Shown: positions 34,010 through 42,317 of the stretch, piece by piece
Position numbering within the stretch: the first letter of the stretch is position 1
How the letters are laid out: each line of letters begins with the position of its first letter
From: an uncultured Collinsella sp.
Lineage (GTDB): Bacteria > Actinomycetota > Coriobacteriia > Coriobacteriales > Coriobacteriaceae
Direction of reading: 5' to 3'
DNA length: 64,000 nucleotides
Assembly: GCA_902491565.1 (NCBI GenBank)
Contig: CABUIE010000013.1
Coordinates: forward strand, 7,940 to 71,939
Program-made: the position numbers and the translations under genes
Notes under the pieces: model-generated
Database searches by the model: none
Seen by the model: only the letters and a program-made list of their open reading frames with translations
Told to the model about the DNA's origin: nothing

Positions 34010-34049
34010 AAAGACAGCGCTGCGGGAAACGATCCGCAGCGCTGTCTTT
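34010..34049. terminator. Bidirectional terminator between S33 and proB genes
   Basis: AAAGACAGCGCTGCGG and CCGCAGCGCTGTCTTT are 16-bp perfect arms with an eight-base loop, flanked by A-rich and T-rich text. It serves the convergent genes on both sides. Confidence 0.9.
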
Positions 34050-34051
34050 CT

Positions 34052-35179
34052 TTATGCAAATACAATCAAGTTGTCTCGATGGATCGCGGGCTTCTCGGCC
34101 AGGTCTGCCAGCAGGCGGTTGCTGGCAATCTGGTCTTGGCGGCGACCGGCAGCAAGTTCCAGCACGTCCGAATCGGCCTCGGCGATACCGCGGGCGACGA
34201 CCATACCGCTCGGATCGCACACATCGAGCACATCGCCCTCGGCAAACTGGCCATCGACCTGGCGAATACCCACCGCGAGCAAGGACGAGCCACGGCTGAC
34301 CAGAGCCTTCGCGGCACCGTCGTCAACCGTCACCGAACCATGCGCCTTGTCGCCTAGCGCGATCCACAGCTTGCGGGGCGCAATGTCCAGGCGCTCCGCC
34401 GGCGGATCGAACAGGGTTCCCACGCTCTCGCCACGGGCCAAGCGCACGAGCGCATCGGGCTCCTCGCCCGAGCAAATCACGCTCTGAATGCCGGCCGTCA
34501 TCAAAATGCGGCTCGCGCGGATCTTGGTGATCATGCCGCCGGTGCCCACCGACGTTGAAGAATCGCCCGCCGAGGCGATAATCTTGGCATCGATCTTATG
34601 CACGACCGGGACAAACTCGGCCGTCGGGTCCTCATGCGGATTGGCGGTGTAGAGGCCGTCAATGTCCGAAAGCGTCACGCACAGATCGGCAGAAACCAGG
34701 CAGCTCACGAGCGCAGCCAGCGTGTCGTTGTCGCCGAACTTGATCTCGTCGACGGTAACGGTGTCGTTTTCGTTGACGACCGGCACCACGCCCAGCTCCA
34801 CCAGGCGCAGCAGGGCGTCGCGCGCGTGCAGGTAGGACGTACGGCGCGCCGTGTCGTGGCGTGTGAGCAGCACGAGCGAGGTGAGTAGGTCACGCGCATG
34901 GAACTCCTCGTCGTAGGCCGACGAGATGATGCACTGGCCGGCCGAAGCGCATGCCTGCAGGCTCGGCAGATCGCCAACCGGTTTGCGGTCGAAGCCCAGC
35001 ACGGGATAGCCACAAGCAATGGCGCCGGAGCTCACCACGACCAAGCGCCAGCCGAGCTTGCGCAGGGCCGCGGCCTGATCGGCCAGGTCACCGATAAACG
35101 CACGGTTGACCTTACCGTCGGCACCCACCACCGTGGACGAGCCGATCTTTACCACCATCGTTTTATGAGAAGTCGTCAT
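34052..35179 (-). CDS. proB: Glutamate 5-kinase
   Basis: A 375-residue enzyme that phosphorylates glutamate for proline synthesis. The N-terminal amino-acid-kinase domain shows VVKIGSSTVV, VVVSSGAIACG, PVVNENDTV and GTGGMITKI. The last 100 residues form a PUA domain (HGSVTVDDGAAKALVSRGSSL). Length is that of the PUA-containing form. Expected to be feedback-inhibited by proline, as in the family. The start at 35179 has no strong ribosome site. Confidence 0.96.
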   Translation of the reverse strand: MTTSHKTMVVKIGSSTVVGADGKVNRAFIGDLADQAAALRKLGWRLVVVSSGAIACGYPVLGFDRKPVGDLPSLQACASAGQCIISSAYDEEFHARDLLTSLVLLTRHDTARRTSYLHARDALLRLVELGVVPVVNENDTVTVDEIKFGDNDTLAALVSCLVSADLCVTLSDIDGLYTANPHEDPTAEFVPVVHKIDAKIIASAGDSSTSVGTGGMITKIRASRILMTAGIQSVICSGEEPDALVRLARGESVGTLFDPPAERLDIAPRKLWIALGDKAHGSVTVDDGAAKALVSRGSSLLAVGIRQVDGQFAEGDVLDVCDPSGMVVARGIAEADSDVLELAAGRRQDQIASNRLLADLAEKPAIHRDNLIVFA

Positions 35180-35259
35180 ACGTCAAACCAATCGAATGTT
35201 GAGCGAGCGGGCGAACGGGTGAGCGAGAATATGATCCGTTTTCCTCCATCCCCTTCGGA

Positions 35260-36765
35260 TCATTTTGCCCAGGGGAAGGCCGAAGCCGCGGCCATGTTCT
35301 TGCGCACGAGTTCGTCGCGCACCTGGGCCAAGCCCTGTTCCATGCCCACCACGTAGGTCTGCGGATACAGGAAGCGCTTGAAAGCCGCGTCCAGATGATC
35401 GATTGCCCAAGCACAGCGCTCGCGTGCGTCCTCGATGCTCTCGCGCGGGGCTACCGCACTGCCATCGCGTACGATCGGCACCAGCAGCTCGCGATACTCA
35501 AGCTCGGACACATCGGTCACCAGGGCGGCATCGTTCACGGCCACAAGGGTATTGCCGCGCGCGGCGCCCTCCCCCGCCAGATGATCCTCGTCATAGATCA
35601 TGTCGCAGACCGGGCCGCCAAAGCCATCGTAATAACGGCGCACGCGCTGCACGCCGGGAATCGTGCGCTTGTAGGGCTGCTCGGAGAGCTTCACCACCGG
35701 CGTCCACGGGTCCGTCTCGCTCGCGCGGCGGGCCGAAAGCTTGTACACGCCGCCCAGCGCTGGCTGATCGTAGCAGGTCGCGAGCTTGGTGCCAACGCCA
35801 AAGCTATCGATGGGCGCGCCCTGGTCGAGCAGCGACTGGATCGTGTACTCGTCCAGGTCGTTGGAGACCGAAATCCCCACATAGGGCAGGCCCTCGGCGT
35901 CAAAACGGCCGCGGACATACTTGGACAACTTAGCCAGGTCGCCTGAGTCAATGCGAATAGCCGACAGGCGCTCGCCCGCCGCCTCCATCTCCTTGGCAAC
36001 CGTAATGGCATGCTCGCAGCCCTCGCGCACGTCGTAGGTGTCAATGAGCAGCGTACAGTTCTTGGGGCTCGACTTGGCAAACGCACGGAAGGCCTCAAGC
36101 TCGGAATCGAAGCTCATCACCCAGCTGTGCGCGTGTGTGCCAAAGACGGGGATGCCGTAGCGGCGCCCGGCAAGCACGTTAGACGTGGACGAGCAGCCGG
36201 CCACGTAGCTCGCGCGCGCAACAGCCAGGCCGCCATCGGGACCCTGGGCGCGACGCAGGCCAAACTCGGCGACGGGGCGACCATCGGCGGCCAGCACCAC
36301 GCGCGCCGTCTTGGTGGCGACGAGCGTCTGGAAGCCGACGATGTTGAGCAGCGCGGTCTCGAGCAGCTGGCACTCCAGCGACGGGCCGGTGACGCGCACC
36401 ATGGGCTCGCGCGGAAACACGAGCTCGCCCTCGGGCACGGCGTCAATGTTCACGTGCGCACGGAAGTTGCGCAGGTAGTCGAGGAATGCAGGCTTGAACA
36501 TCGCGCCGCCGGCCGGAGCCTGGAGCGAGGCGAGGTAGTCGATGTCCTCGGGCGTAAAGCGCAGGTTCTCGACAAGCTCGGGCAGCTCGGCGGTGCCGCA
36601 CATGACGGCATACGCGCTGCCAAAGGGATGGTCACGGTAAAACGCCGTAAAACAACCCTGCTCATTGGCCTTACCGCTCTCCCACAGGCCCTGGGCCATA
36701 GTGAGTTCGTACAGATCGGTGAGCATTGCGATGTCGGTGGGATGCGAGATGTCGGTCAAAGCCAT
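35260..36765 (-). CDS. pncB: Nicotinate phosphoribosyltransferase
   Basis: A 501-residue enzyme that makes nicotinate mononucleotide from nicotinate and PRPP for NAD salvage. MLTDLYELTMAQG at the N-terminus, VFGTHAHSWVMSF with the phosphohistidine, TLLIDTYDVREG, RIDSGDLAKLSK and SNDLDEY, and FGVGTKLAT are all family blocks. Start chosen at ATG 36765 after GAAAGGTCG; an upstream extension to 36999 is not family-like. It lies 80 bases upstream of proB on the same strand. Confidence 0.96.
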   Translation of the reverse strand: MALTDISHPTDIAMLTDLYELTMAQGLWESGKANEQGCFTAFYRDHPFGSAYAVMCGTAELPELVENLRFTPEDIDYLASLQAPAGGAMFKPAFLDYLRNFRAHVNIDAVPEGELVFPREPMVRVTGPSLECQLLETALLNIVGFQTLVATKTARVVLAADGRPVAEFGLRRAQGPDGGLAVARASYVAGCSSTSNVLAGRRYGIPVFGTHAHSWVMSFDSELEAFRAFAKSSPKNCTLLIDTYDVREGCEHAITVAKEMEAAGERLSAIRIDSGDLAKLSKYVRGRFDAEGLPYVGISVSNDLDEYTIQSLLDQGAPIDSFGVGTKLATCYDQPALGGVYKLSARRASETDPWTPVVKLSEQPYKRTIPGVQRVRRYYDGFGGPVCDMIYDEDHLAGEGAARGNTLVAVNDAALVTDVSELEYRELLVPIVRDGSAVAPRESIEDARERCAWAIDHLDAAFKRFLYPQTYVVGMEQGLAQVRDELVRKNMAAASAFPWAK

Positions 36766-36847
36766 GGGGCGACCTTTCGGATGTGTTGTGCGGAGGTTAA
36801 GGGTTGGGCGAGGCGGACGTGCGGGCATGGAGCCCGGCGCGAACAGG

Positions 36848-37312
36848 CTAGTGCAGGCCCATGCTGCCCGTGATCGTGTAAACCATAAAGACGATAAACG
36901 CGATGAGGGCGAGCACGATGATGATTTTTTGAGCCGGAGCCATGCCGGGGATCTCGCCCTCGGCCGTAGGCTCCTTGGAGGTGACCATGCGCTGGGCAAA
37001 GGTCATCTCGTCACGGCTCGGTTTGGGCTCGACGGGCTTGGGGTGAGTGGCTCTTTTGGGCTGAGGTTTGGGTGCGGTGGACGCGGGCTTCGCGGCGGCG
37101 GGCTTGGGCGCAGGCGCGGGCTTGGGCGCGGGCGCGGGCGCAACCTTCGCAGCGGCCTCCTCGGCCTTCTCGCGCTCGGCACGCAGGGCGGCCAGCTCCT
37201 CACGCTCGCGGCGCGCCTCTTCCTGGGCCTCGCGACGAGCCTTCTCGGCGCGGAGCTCTTCCAACTCGGCGCGCTCCTCGGCAGACAGTGGTTGGGACTC
37301 AAGCTCGGCCAT
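36848..37312 (-). CDS. Hypothetical coiled-coil protein with C-terminal membrane anchor
   Basis: A 154-residue protein. Residues 8-55 are a strongly charged coiled coil (Glu/Arg/Ala-rich). Residues 57-95 are a Pro/Ala/Lys linker (APAPKPAPAPKP). Residues 128-148 are one hydrophobic helix (KIIIVLALIAFIVFMVYTI) close to the C-terminus. It looks like a tail-anchored or single-pass protein with a cytoplasmic coiled coil. Start chosen at ATG 37312 after AAAGGG. I do not recognise the family. Confidence 0.7.
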   Translation of the reverse strand: MAELESQPLSAEERAELEELRAEKARREAQEEARREREELAALRAEREKAEEAAAKVAPAPAPKPAPAPKPAAAKPASTAPKPQPKRATHPKPVEPKPSRDEMTFAQRMVTSKEPTAEGEIPGMAPAQKIIIVLALIAFIVFMVYTITGSMGLH

Positions 37313-37331
37313 GGTATTGCCCTTTCTTTTT

Positions 37332-37363
37332 AAAAAAAGCCGCCGACACAATGTCAGCGGCTT
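37332..37363 (-). terminator. Terminator after tRNA-Ala
   Basis: On the minus strand AAGCCGCTGACA pairs with TGTCGGCGGCTT (one G-U), followed by seven T residues, just downstream of the tRNA. Confidence 0.85.
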
Positions 37364-37377
37364 ATCAAATCCAAGGG

Positions 37378-37450
37378 TGGAGACGAAGGGAGTCGAACCC
37401 TCGGCCTCTGCCATGCGACGGCAGCGCTCTCCCAACTGAGCTACGTCCCC
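37378..37450 (-). tRNA. tRNA-Ala (CGC)
   Basis: 73-base cloverleaf on the minus strand starting GGGGACGTAGCTCAGTTGG. The anticodon stem CTGCC/GGCAG encloses GTCGCAT, anticodon CGC. The T arm is AGGGTTCGACTCCCT. CCA is not encoded exactly (ACCC follows). Confidence 0.94.
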
Positions 37451-37562
37451 AGGACAAGTTGATATTTTACCTACGGCTCGCCAACTGTCAACGCCCAATA
37501 CCCAGTCTTTTTGGGACGGGGCTGTTTTGGCTACTTTTCGAATGCCGGCTCGACCCCACCGG

Positions 37563-37674
37563 GAGTAGTCTTTTTGGGACGGGGCTATTTTAGCTGCCCC
37601 GACAGGCAACGCGAACGATTTGGCCGAACAGCGGCAGGGGTAGCTAAAATAGCCCCGTCCCAAAAAGACTACTC
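37563..37674. repeat. 38-bp inverted repeat with GGGACGGGGC core
   Basis: 37563-37600 and 37637-37674 are inverted copies matching at 37 of 38 positions (GAGTAGTCTTTTTGGGACG... and its complement). A further partial direct copy lies at 37504-37533 and a fragment at 37679-37699. Related text occurs near 50450. No gene lies inside. Confidence 0.85.
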
Positions 37675-37692
37675 AAAGAGCCCCGTCTCAAA

Positions 37693-38637
37693 TTAGCTAG
37701 TTTGGGCACTAGTAAGAACGCCGGTGGTGTCGAACGCCGGGGTAAAGCTCTCGTCTACTGCGCCGCCTTCTTGCCAGAACATCGTCGTAAAGCCCAAGTC
37801 GTCGGCATGGTCGAGCACCTGCTCGTACTCCTCGCGCGTCACGGCACGTGCCAACTCGCCGCCCTGCTCGCGCATGAGCGCATTGGGCGTGTACTGGTTC
37901 ATGACCGAAATCGGCACGTCACCCACCGTCTGCCACACCAGGTCCAGCACGCGGCACGAATCGTCCGCATGACCCGGCAGCACCAGGTGACGCACGATGA
38001 TGCCGCGCTTCATGAGCCCGTCCTCGTCCACCAGCTCTCCCCCGCGGCGCTTAATCTCGCGCGCCATCTGAGCCAGGCCAGACACGGCTACACGCGGGTA
38101 ATCCTGAATATGAGAGAGCGACTGCGCAAGCCTCGCATCGGCATATTTAAAATCGGTAAGCCACACATCGACTAGATCGCCGAGCGCAGCCACGGCACTC
38201 GCCCGCTCATAGCCGCTCGTGTTGTAGACGATCGGGATGTCCAGCCCGCGCGCCCGTGCCGCGGCAATAGCGGTCGGCAGCAGGTGCGCGTAGTGTGTCG
38301 CCGTCACCAGGTTGATGTTGTTGGCACCCTGGTCCTGCAGCTCCAGCATAATCTCGACCAAACGCTGGGGCGTAATCTCAAGACCGAAATTGCCCGTCGA
38401 AATCTCGTGGTTTTGGCAGTAGACGCATTTGAGCGAACAGCCGCTAAAGAAAATCGTGCCCGAGCCGGCCTCACCCGAGATGGGCGGCTCCTCCCACATA
38501 TGAAGCGCCGCGCGGGCCACCTTGAGCGTGTCGTCGGCGCCGCACACGCCACGCGCGCCCTCGTCGCGTGCCGCGCCGCAACGGCGTGGACACAAATGGC
38601 AGGCGGGCGAAAAAAGTTCGGTCAACGACGTCGGCAT
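37693..38637 (-). CDS. Radical SAM protein, PflA-like
   Basis: A 314-residue radical SAM enzyme. The cluster motif is CSLKCVYCQ near residue 73, preceded by an N-terminal cysteine set (CHLCPRRCG...GVCG) that could bind a second cluster. IFFSGCSLKC and NINLVTATHYA are typical of the subgroup often annotated as pyruvate-formate-lyase-activating-like or AmmeMemoRadiSam-related. Start chosen at ATG 38637 with GGAG nine bases upstream; a TTG at 38652 is possible. No substrate enzyme is adjacent, so the target is unknown. Confidence 0.85.
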   Translation of the reverse strand: MPTSLTELFSPACHLCPRRCGAARDEGARGVCGADDTLKVARAALHMWEEPPISGEAGSGTIFFSGCSLKCVYCQNHEISTGNFGLEITPQRLVEIMLELQDQGANNINLVTATHYAHLLPTAIAAARARGLDIPIVYNTSGYERASAVAALGDLVDVWLTDFKYADARLAQSLSHIQDYPRVAVSGLAQMAREIKRRGGELVDEDGLMKRGIIVRHLVLPGHADDSCRVLDLVWQTVGDVPISVMNQYTPNALMREQGGELARAVTREEYEQVLDHADDLGFTTMFWQEGGAVDESFTPAFDTTGVLTSAQTS

Positions 38638-38787
38638 AAAAACATGCTCCAAAACAACGAATCAGCAGCTCAAACGTAAAGGCCCGGACCGCACAGACGG
38701 CTCCAAGCCCAAGGCGCCGTAATCGTCCGACACGAATTTTGTAATGTCAAGACTGGAATCAACAAAGTGCCGCTTTATGATGTAGGT

Positions 38788-38932
38788 ATTCCGCCCCCCG
38801 CGGAGCAACTGGGTGAACCGTCGCGTTTATTTAGGGAGCCCACACAGTCGTACTTAGTACAGGTATCCTTCGTTGTTAAGGACGCTGGAACAGTCGATGA
38901 GGGCACCCACCTGTTTTAGGTGGGTTCATTTT
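38788..38932 (+). ncRNA. Candidate structured non-coding RNA, possibly 6S-like
   Basis: A gene-free stretch with signs of an independent RNA: -10 box TATGAT at 38776-38781 (weak -35 CTGGAA 17 bases upstream), hairpin TCCGC-CCCCC-GCGGA at 38790-38804, GTAC-TTA-GTAC at about 38850, TCCTT/AAGGA at about 38867-38881, and a terminal hairpin ACCCACCT/AGGTGGGT at 38905-38925 followed by TCATTTT. The 3' end, GGGCACCCACCT with its complement, resembles ends of some 6S RNAs as I remember them. About 145 bases, shorter than most 6S. Assignment is tentative. Confidence 0.4.
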
Positions 38933-39172
38933 CGTAACGTGGGGGGTGGTTTTCTTTTGCCGATTTTGCCAATAATTGCCATCGCAGATCCCGTATGACA
39001 CCCAACGGCACTCGGCAGAACCCCCGCCAACATCCCAATATCTGGTAAGCGCGTGATAATCGCACGGCGCAAACCCCCGCACCCCCTCGGTCGAGTATCA
39101 TGGGTCAGCTATGCCCTTTTGCGCGTAGCGTCCTTTGACCTTTTCCTTCGACGCTTGGCGGTTTATCGATTC

Positions 39173-40372
39173 ATGGCTTCCTCCACGAGCTTCATACCGT
39201 ACCTTTGCGTGGCGGTCGCGGCTTTTATCACGACCTTCCTTGCGGTGCCCCTGGTCAAGCGCCTGGCAATCAAGCTCGACGCCGTCGACTATCCTTCCAA
39301 GCGCCGCATCAACACTAAACCCATCCCGCGCATGGGCGGCACGGCGGTCTTTTTGGGCCTCGTCGTCGCCTGCATTGTGCAGATCCTAGGCACCTGGTAC
39401 CTGGGCTGGCCGCCCGTTTTGGTGCCTCATCCCCTCTTGCACATCAGCTATCCCATACTGGCGCTTTCTTTTACCGTCATCTTTGCGACCGGCGCAATCG
39501 ACGACGTCTACCAGCTCAAGCCCAAGCAAAAACTGGCCGGCCAGGTGCTCGCCGCGCTCATCGCCTGCATCGGCGGCCTGCGCATCGGCGTCATCGTCAA
39601 CCCGTTTGCCCCTGGCGATATCATGCTTGGCTGGCTCGCCTACCCCATCACTGTGATCTACCTGGTGGCGTTCACCAACATCATCAACCTCATCGACGGC
39701 CTCGACGGCCTGGCCACGGGCATTTGCGGCATCGCATCGTTCACCATGTTCACGATGGCTATGCTTTCGGGCCGTATCGACGCCGCCGCGCTCTCCATCG
39801 CGCTCTTTGGCTCGTGCGTGGCTTTTCTGCATTACAACTTCAACCCCGCGAGCATCTTCTTGGGCGACTCGGGATCGCTGCTGTTGGGCTTCGCTTTGGG
39901 CTCCATCTCGCTGCTCAACGTGAGCCGCACCGCTGCGCTCACCTCGCTCATCATCCCGCTCATCGTGGCAGGCGTGCCCATCATCGACACGTTCAGCGCC
40001 ATCGTGCGCCGCAAGCGCGCCCACATTAGCATCGGACAGGCCGACAAGGGCCACATCCACCATCGCCTCATTCAAGAGGGATACAACCAAAAGCAGGCCG
40101 TACTGCTCATCTACGCCTGGTGCATTATGCTTTCGGCCGGCGCCGCCGCCATCAATCAGGTCGAGGTCCCCATGCGCGTGCTCATCTTTGTCGTGCTCGC
40201 CATTGGCTCGGCGGCCTTCGCCAAGCACCTGCACCTGTTTGAGCCCGTCTTGCGCCACCATTACAACAAGCGCACACACGAGGACGAGCTGGTAACCCCC
40301 GACGACCCCGCCTTTAAACAGGAGGAGCAGGCAGCCGAGGAGCGCAAGGAGGAGCGCCACCACAGGCGCTAG
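39173..40372 (+). CDS. Undecaprenyl-phosphate GlcNAc-1-phosphate transferase (TagO/WecA-like)
   Basis: A 399-residue polytopic enzyme of the MraY/WecA superfamily (glycosyltransferase 4) that starts a lipid-linked glycan by moving a sugar phosphate onto undecaprenyl phosphate. About ten helices. Motifs: RRINTKPIPRMGG, FATGAIDDVYQL (DD), NIINLIDGLDGLA, FLGDSGSLLLGF and GHIHHRLI (catalytic/metal residues). The C-terminal 35 residues are charged and cytoplasmic. Start at ATG 39173 is chosen by family length; the ribosome site is poor and the frame is open to 39053. Probably starts teichoic acid-like or capsular polymer. Confidence 0.92.
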   Translation: MASSTSFIPYLCVAVAAFITTFLAVPLVKRLAIKLDAVDYPSKRRINTKPIPRMGGTAVFLGLVVACIVQILGTWYLGWPPVLVPHPLLHISYPILALSFTVIFATGAIDDVYQLKPKQKLAGQVLAALIACIGGLRIGVIVNPFAPGDIMLGWLAYPITVIYLVAFTNIINLIDGLDGLATGICGIASFTMFTMAMLSGRIDAAALSIALFGSCVAFLHYNFNPASIFLGDSGSLLLGFALGSISLLNVSRTAALTSLIIPLIVAGVPIIDTFSAIVRRKRAHISIGQADKGHIHHRLIQEGYNQKQAVLLIYAWCIMLSAGAAAINQVEVPMRVLIFVVLAIGSAAFAKHLHLFEPVLRHHYNKRTHEDELVTPDDPAFKQEEQAAEERKEERHHRR

Positions 40373-40532
40373 GTTTTATTGCCAAGGAAGTGACTCTTTG
40401 CTGCTGGCCGCTCGCGACCGCGTCGCGACCGCCGCATAGCCCTCGCCCTACCGGCACCTCACCCACTTACGCCCCACCCCTTTCAATAAACGCGTTATCA
40501 TCTTGACCAATACGCATACGTTAGGAGCAATC

Positions 40533-41582
40533 ATGCCAAACGAGAACAGCTACGAAGTCGCGCTGCAAAAGAGCAACGCTATTCGCGAGGGCTTGGCAAA
40601 GACGCCCGAGAAGTTCACCATGCTCACCGGCGACCGCCCGACCGGACGCTTGCACCTGGGTCACTACTTTGGCACCCTCAAGGGCCGCGTTGAGCTGCAG
40701 AACATGGGCGCCAAGACCAACGTGCTCATCGCCGACTACCAGGTCATCACCGACCGCGACACCACCGAGCATATCCAGGACAACGTGTACAACATGGTCA
40801 TGGACTACCTTGCCTGCGGTATCGACCCCGACAAGACCATGATCTACGCACACTCCGCCGTGCCCGCCGCAAACCAGCTCATGCTGCCGTTCCTGTCGCT
40901 GGTGTCCGAGGCCGAGTTGGCGCGCAACCCCACGGTCAAGGCCGAGATGGAGGCCTCGGGCCACGAGCTCACCGGCCTTCTACTCACCTACCCGGTGCAC
41001 CAGGCCTGCGACATTCTGTTCTGCAAGGGCAACGTGGTGCCGGTCGGTCGCGACCAGCTGCCGCACATCGAGCTCACCCGCACCATCGCACGCCGCTTTA
41101 ACAACCGCTATGGCAAGGTATTTCCCGAGGTCGAAGCGCTGCTGTCCGAGACCCCGCTGCTGCCCGGCCTTGACGGTCGCAAGATGAGCAAGAGCTACGG
41201 CAACGCCATCAACATTTCGATGACCGCCGAGGAGACGGCCAAGCGCATCAAGAAGAGCCAGACCGACTCCGAGCGCATGATCACGTTTGATCCCGAGAAT
41301 CGCCCCGGTGTGTCCGGCCTGCTTTCGACCGCTGCCATCTGCACTGGTCGTTCCGAGGTCGAGATTGCCGAGGAGATTGGCATGGGCGGCTCTGGCCAGC
41401 TCAAGAAGTACGTGACCGAGGCCGTCAACGAGTACTTCGCCCCGATCCGTGAACGTCGTCAGCGCTACGAGAACGATCTGGATTACGTCAAGGACGTGCT
41501 GCACGAGGGCAATCGCCGTGCCAACGAGATCGCCGAGCAGACCCTGGCAGAGGTTCAGGACGCCATGGGCATGGTGTACTAG
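40533..41582 (+). CDS. trpS: Tryptophanyl-tRNA synthetase
   Basis: A 349-residue class I synthetase that charges tRNA-Trp. The HIGH equivalent is GRLHLGHYFGT near residue 45, the KMSKS loop is GRKMSKSYGN near 225, and PVGRDQLPHIELTR is a typical segment between. Length is normal. Start chosen at ATG 40533 after TTAGGAGCAATC. Transcribed alone. Confidence 0.97.
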   Translation: MPNENSYEVALQKSNAIREGLAKTPEKFTMLTGDRPTGRLHLGHYFGTLKGRVELQNMGAKTNVLIADYQVITDRDTTEHIQDNVYNMVMDYLACGIDPDKTMIYAHSAVPAANQLMLPFLSLVSEAELARNPTVKAEMEASGHELTGLLLTYPVHQACDILFCKGNVVPVGRDQLPHIELTRTIARRFNNRYGKVFPEVEALLSETPLLPGLDGRKMSKSYGNAINISMTAEETAKRIKKSQTDSERMITFDPENRPGVSGLLSTAAICTGRSEVEIAEEIGMGGSGQLKKYVTEAVNEYFAPIRERRQRYENDLDYVKDVLHEGNRRANEIAEQTLAEVQDAMGMVY

Positions 41583-41634
41583 GCAAAGCGCTTTCGCACA
41601 ACATAGACGGTGAGGCTGAATCCTCACCGAAACA

Positions 41635-41676
41635 GGAACAGGCCCGCTGGCAGTTAGTTGCCAGCGGGCCTGTTCC
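41635..41676. terminator. 18-bp perfect hairpin after trpS
   Basis: GGAACAGGCCCGCTGGCA and its exact complement flank the loop GTTAGT. It starts 52 bases after the trpS stop. No T-run follows, so it is either a non-canonical terminator or a palindromic repeat. Confidence 0.7.
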
Positions 41677-41710
41677 CGAAGTACACCGTTGAATCGCACA
41701 GAGGGGAGGA

Positions 41711-41770
41711 ATGCGAATCAAACTCAACAGGGCAGGCTTTTTCATCGCCTATTGCCTGCTCCGTTGCTGA
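41711..41770 (+). CDS. Possible 19-residue small peptide
   Basis: ATG at 41711 opens a frame of 19 codons (MRIKLNRAGFFIAYCLLRC), directly after GAGGGGAGGA. The peptide has a basic start and a hydrophobic middle, like a minimal membrane peptide. The ribosome site almost touches the ATG, and there is no homology I can state. It lies in the 335-base gap between trpS and the MGMT gene, which otherwise holds only two hairpins. Confidence 0.2.
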   Translation: MRIKLNRAGFFIAYCLLRC

Positions 41771-41860
41771 AACCAATATAGTTCACCGTGGTTTACTTTC
41801 TAGCGCCAATATGCACCGCCATACCTTCTCCATAAGTTAGCTCTGGTAAACCTGCAACGG

Positions 41861-41901
41861 AAAACCACCACAAAGGGGACAGGCACCTTTGTGGTGGTTT
41901 T
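41861..41901. repeat. CCACCACAAAGG hairpin repeat, copy 3
   Basis: AAAACCACCACAAAGG and CCTTTGTGGTGGTTTT with loop GGACAGGCA, between convergent trpS and MGMT genes. Confidence 0.85.
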
Positions 41902-41917
41902 GGCCACGGCAGAGCCG

Positions 41918-42241
41918 CTAGAGCCCTGCTGGCCAGCGACAGGCGGCCAAATCGACGTGCATGGGATCGGTAAACGTCACGCCCTCCCCCATTAAGAGCT
42001 CACGCTGAGCATCGGGACCGCCAAAAGCAAAACCCTCGCATATGCGCCCGTCGGCAAACACCACGCGGTGACAGGGAATCTCGCCGGGGCGCGGATTGCT
42101 ATGCAGGGCATACCCTACGTACCGCGCACTTCGTGGACGACCGGCAAGCAGCGCCACCTGACCATACGTGGCGACCATCCCCTCAGGGATCTGCTCGACT
42201 ACCTCGTACACCCGCTCAAAAAAGCCCTCAGACGCCAACAT
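41918..42241 (-). CDS. MGMT-like O6-alkylguanine-DNA alkyltransferase domain protein
   Basis: A 107-residue protein equal to the C-terminal DNA-binding/active-site domain of methylguanine-DNA methyltransferases. The segment VATYGQVALLAGRPRSARYV is the helix-turn-helix, and IPCHRVVFADG contains the alkyl-accepting cysteine. The usual N-terminal domain is absent. Because the cysteine is retained it may be active; alkyltransferase-like proteins have Trp or another residue there. Start follows AAAGGAGCGC. Confidence 0.88.
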   Translation of the reverse strand: MLASEGFFERVYEVVEQIPEGMVATYGQVALLAGRPRSARYVGYALHSNPRPGEIPCHRVVFADGRICEGFAFGGPDAQRELLMGEGVTFTDPMHVDLAACRWPAGL

Positions 42242-42267
42242 GCGCTCCTTTCAACCGAAACCAGCAT

Positions 42268-42307
42268 AAACCACCACAAAGGTGCCTGTCCCCTTTGTGG
42301 TGGTTTT
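42268..42307. repeat. CCACCACAAAGG hairpin repeat, copy 4 (inverted orientation)
   Basis: AAACCACCACAAAGG and CCTTTGTGGTGGTTT flank TGCCTGTCC, the complement of the loop in copies 2, 3 and 5. It lies just past the degV stop. Confidence 0.85.
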
Positions 42308-42317
42308 GATCGGATAG

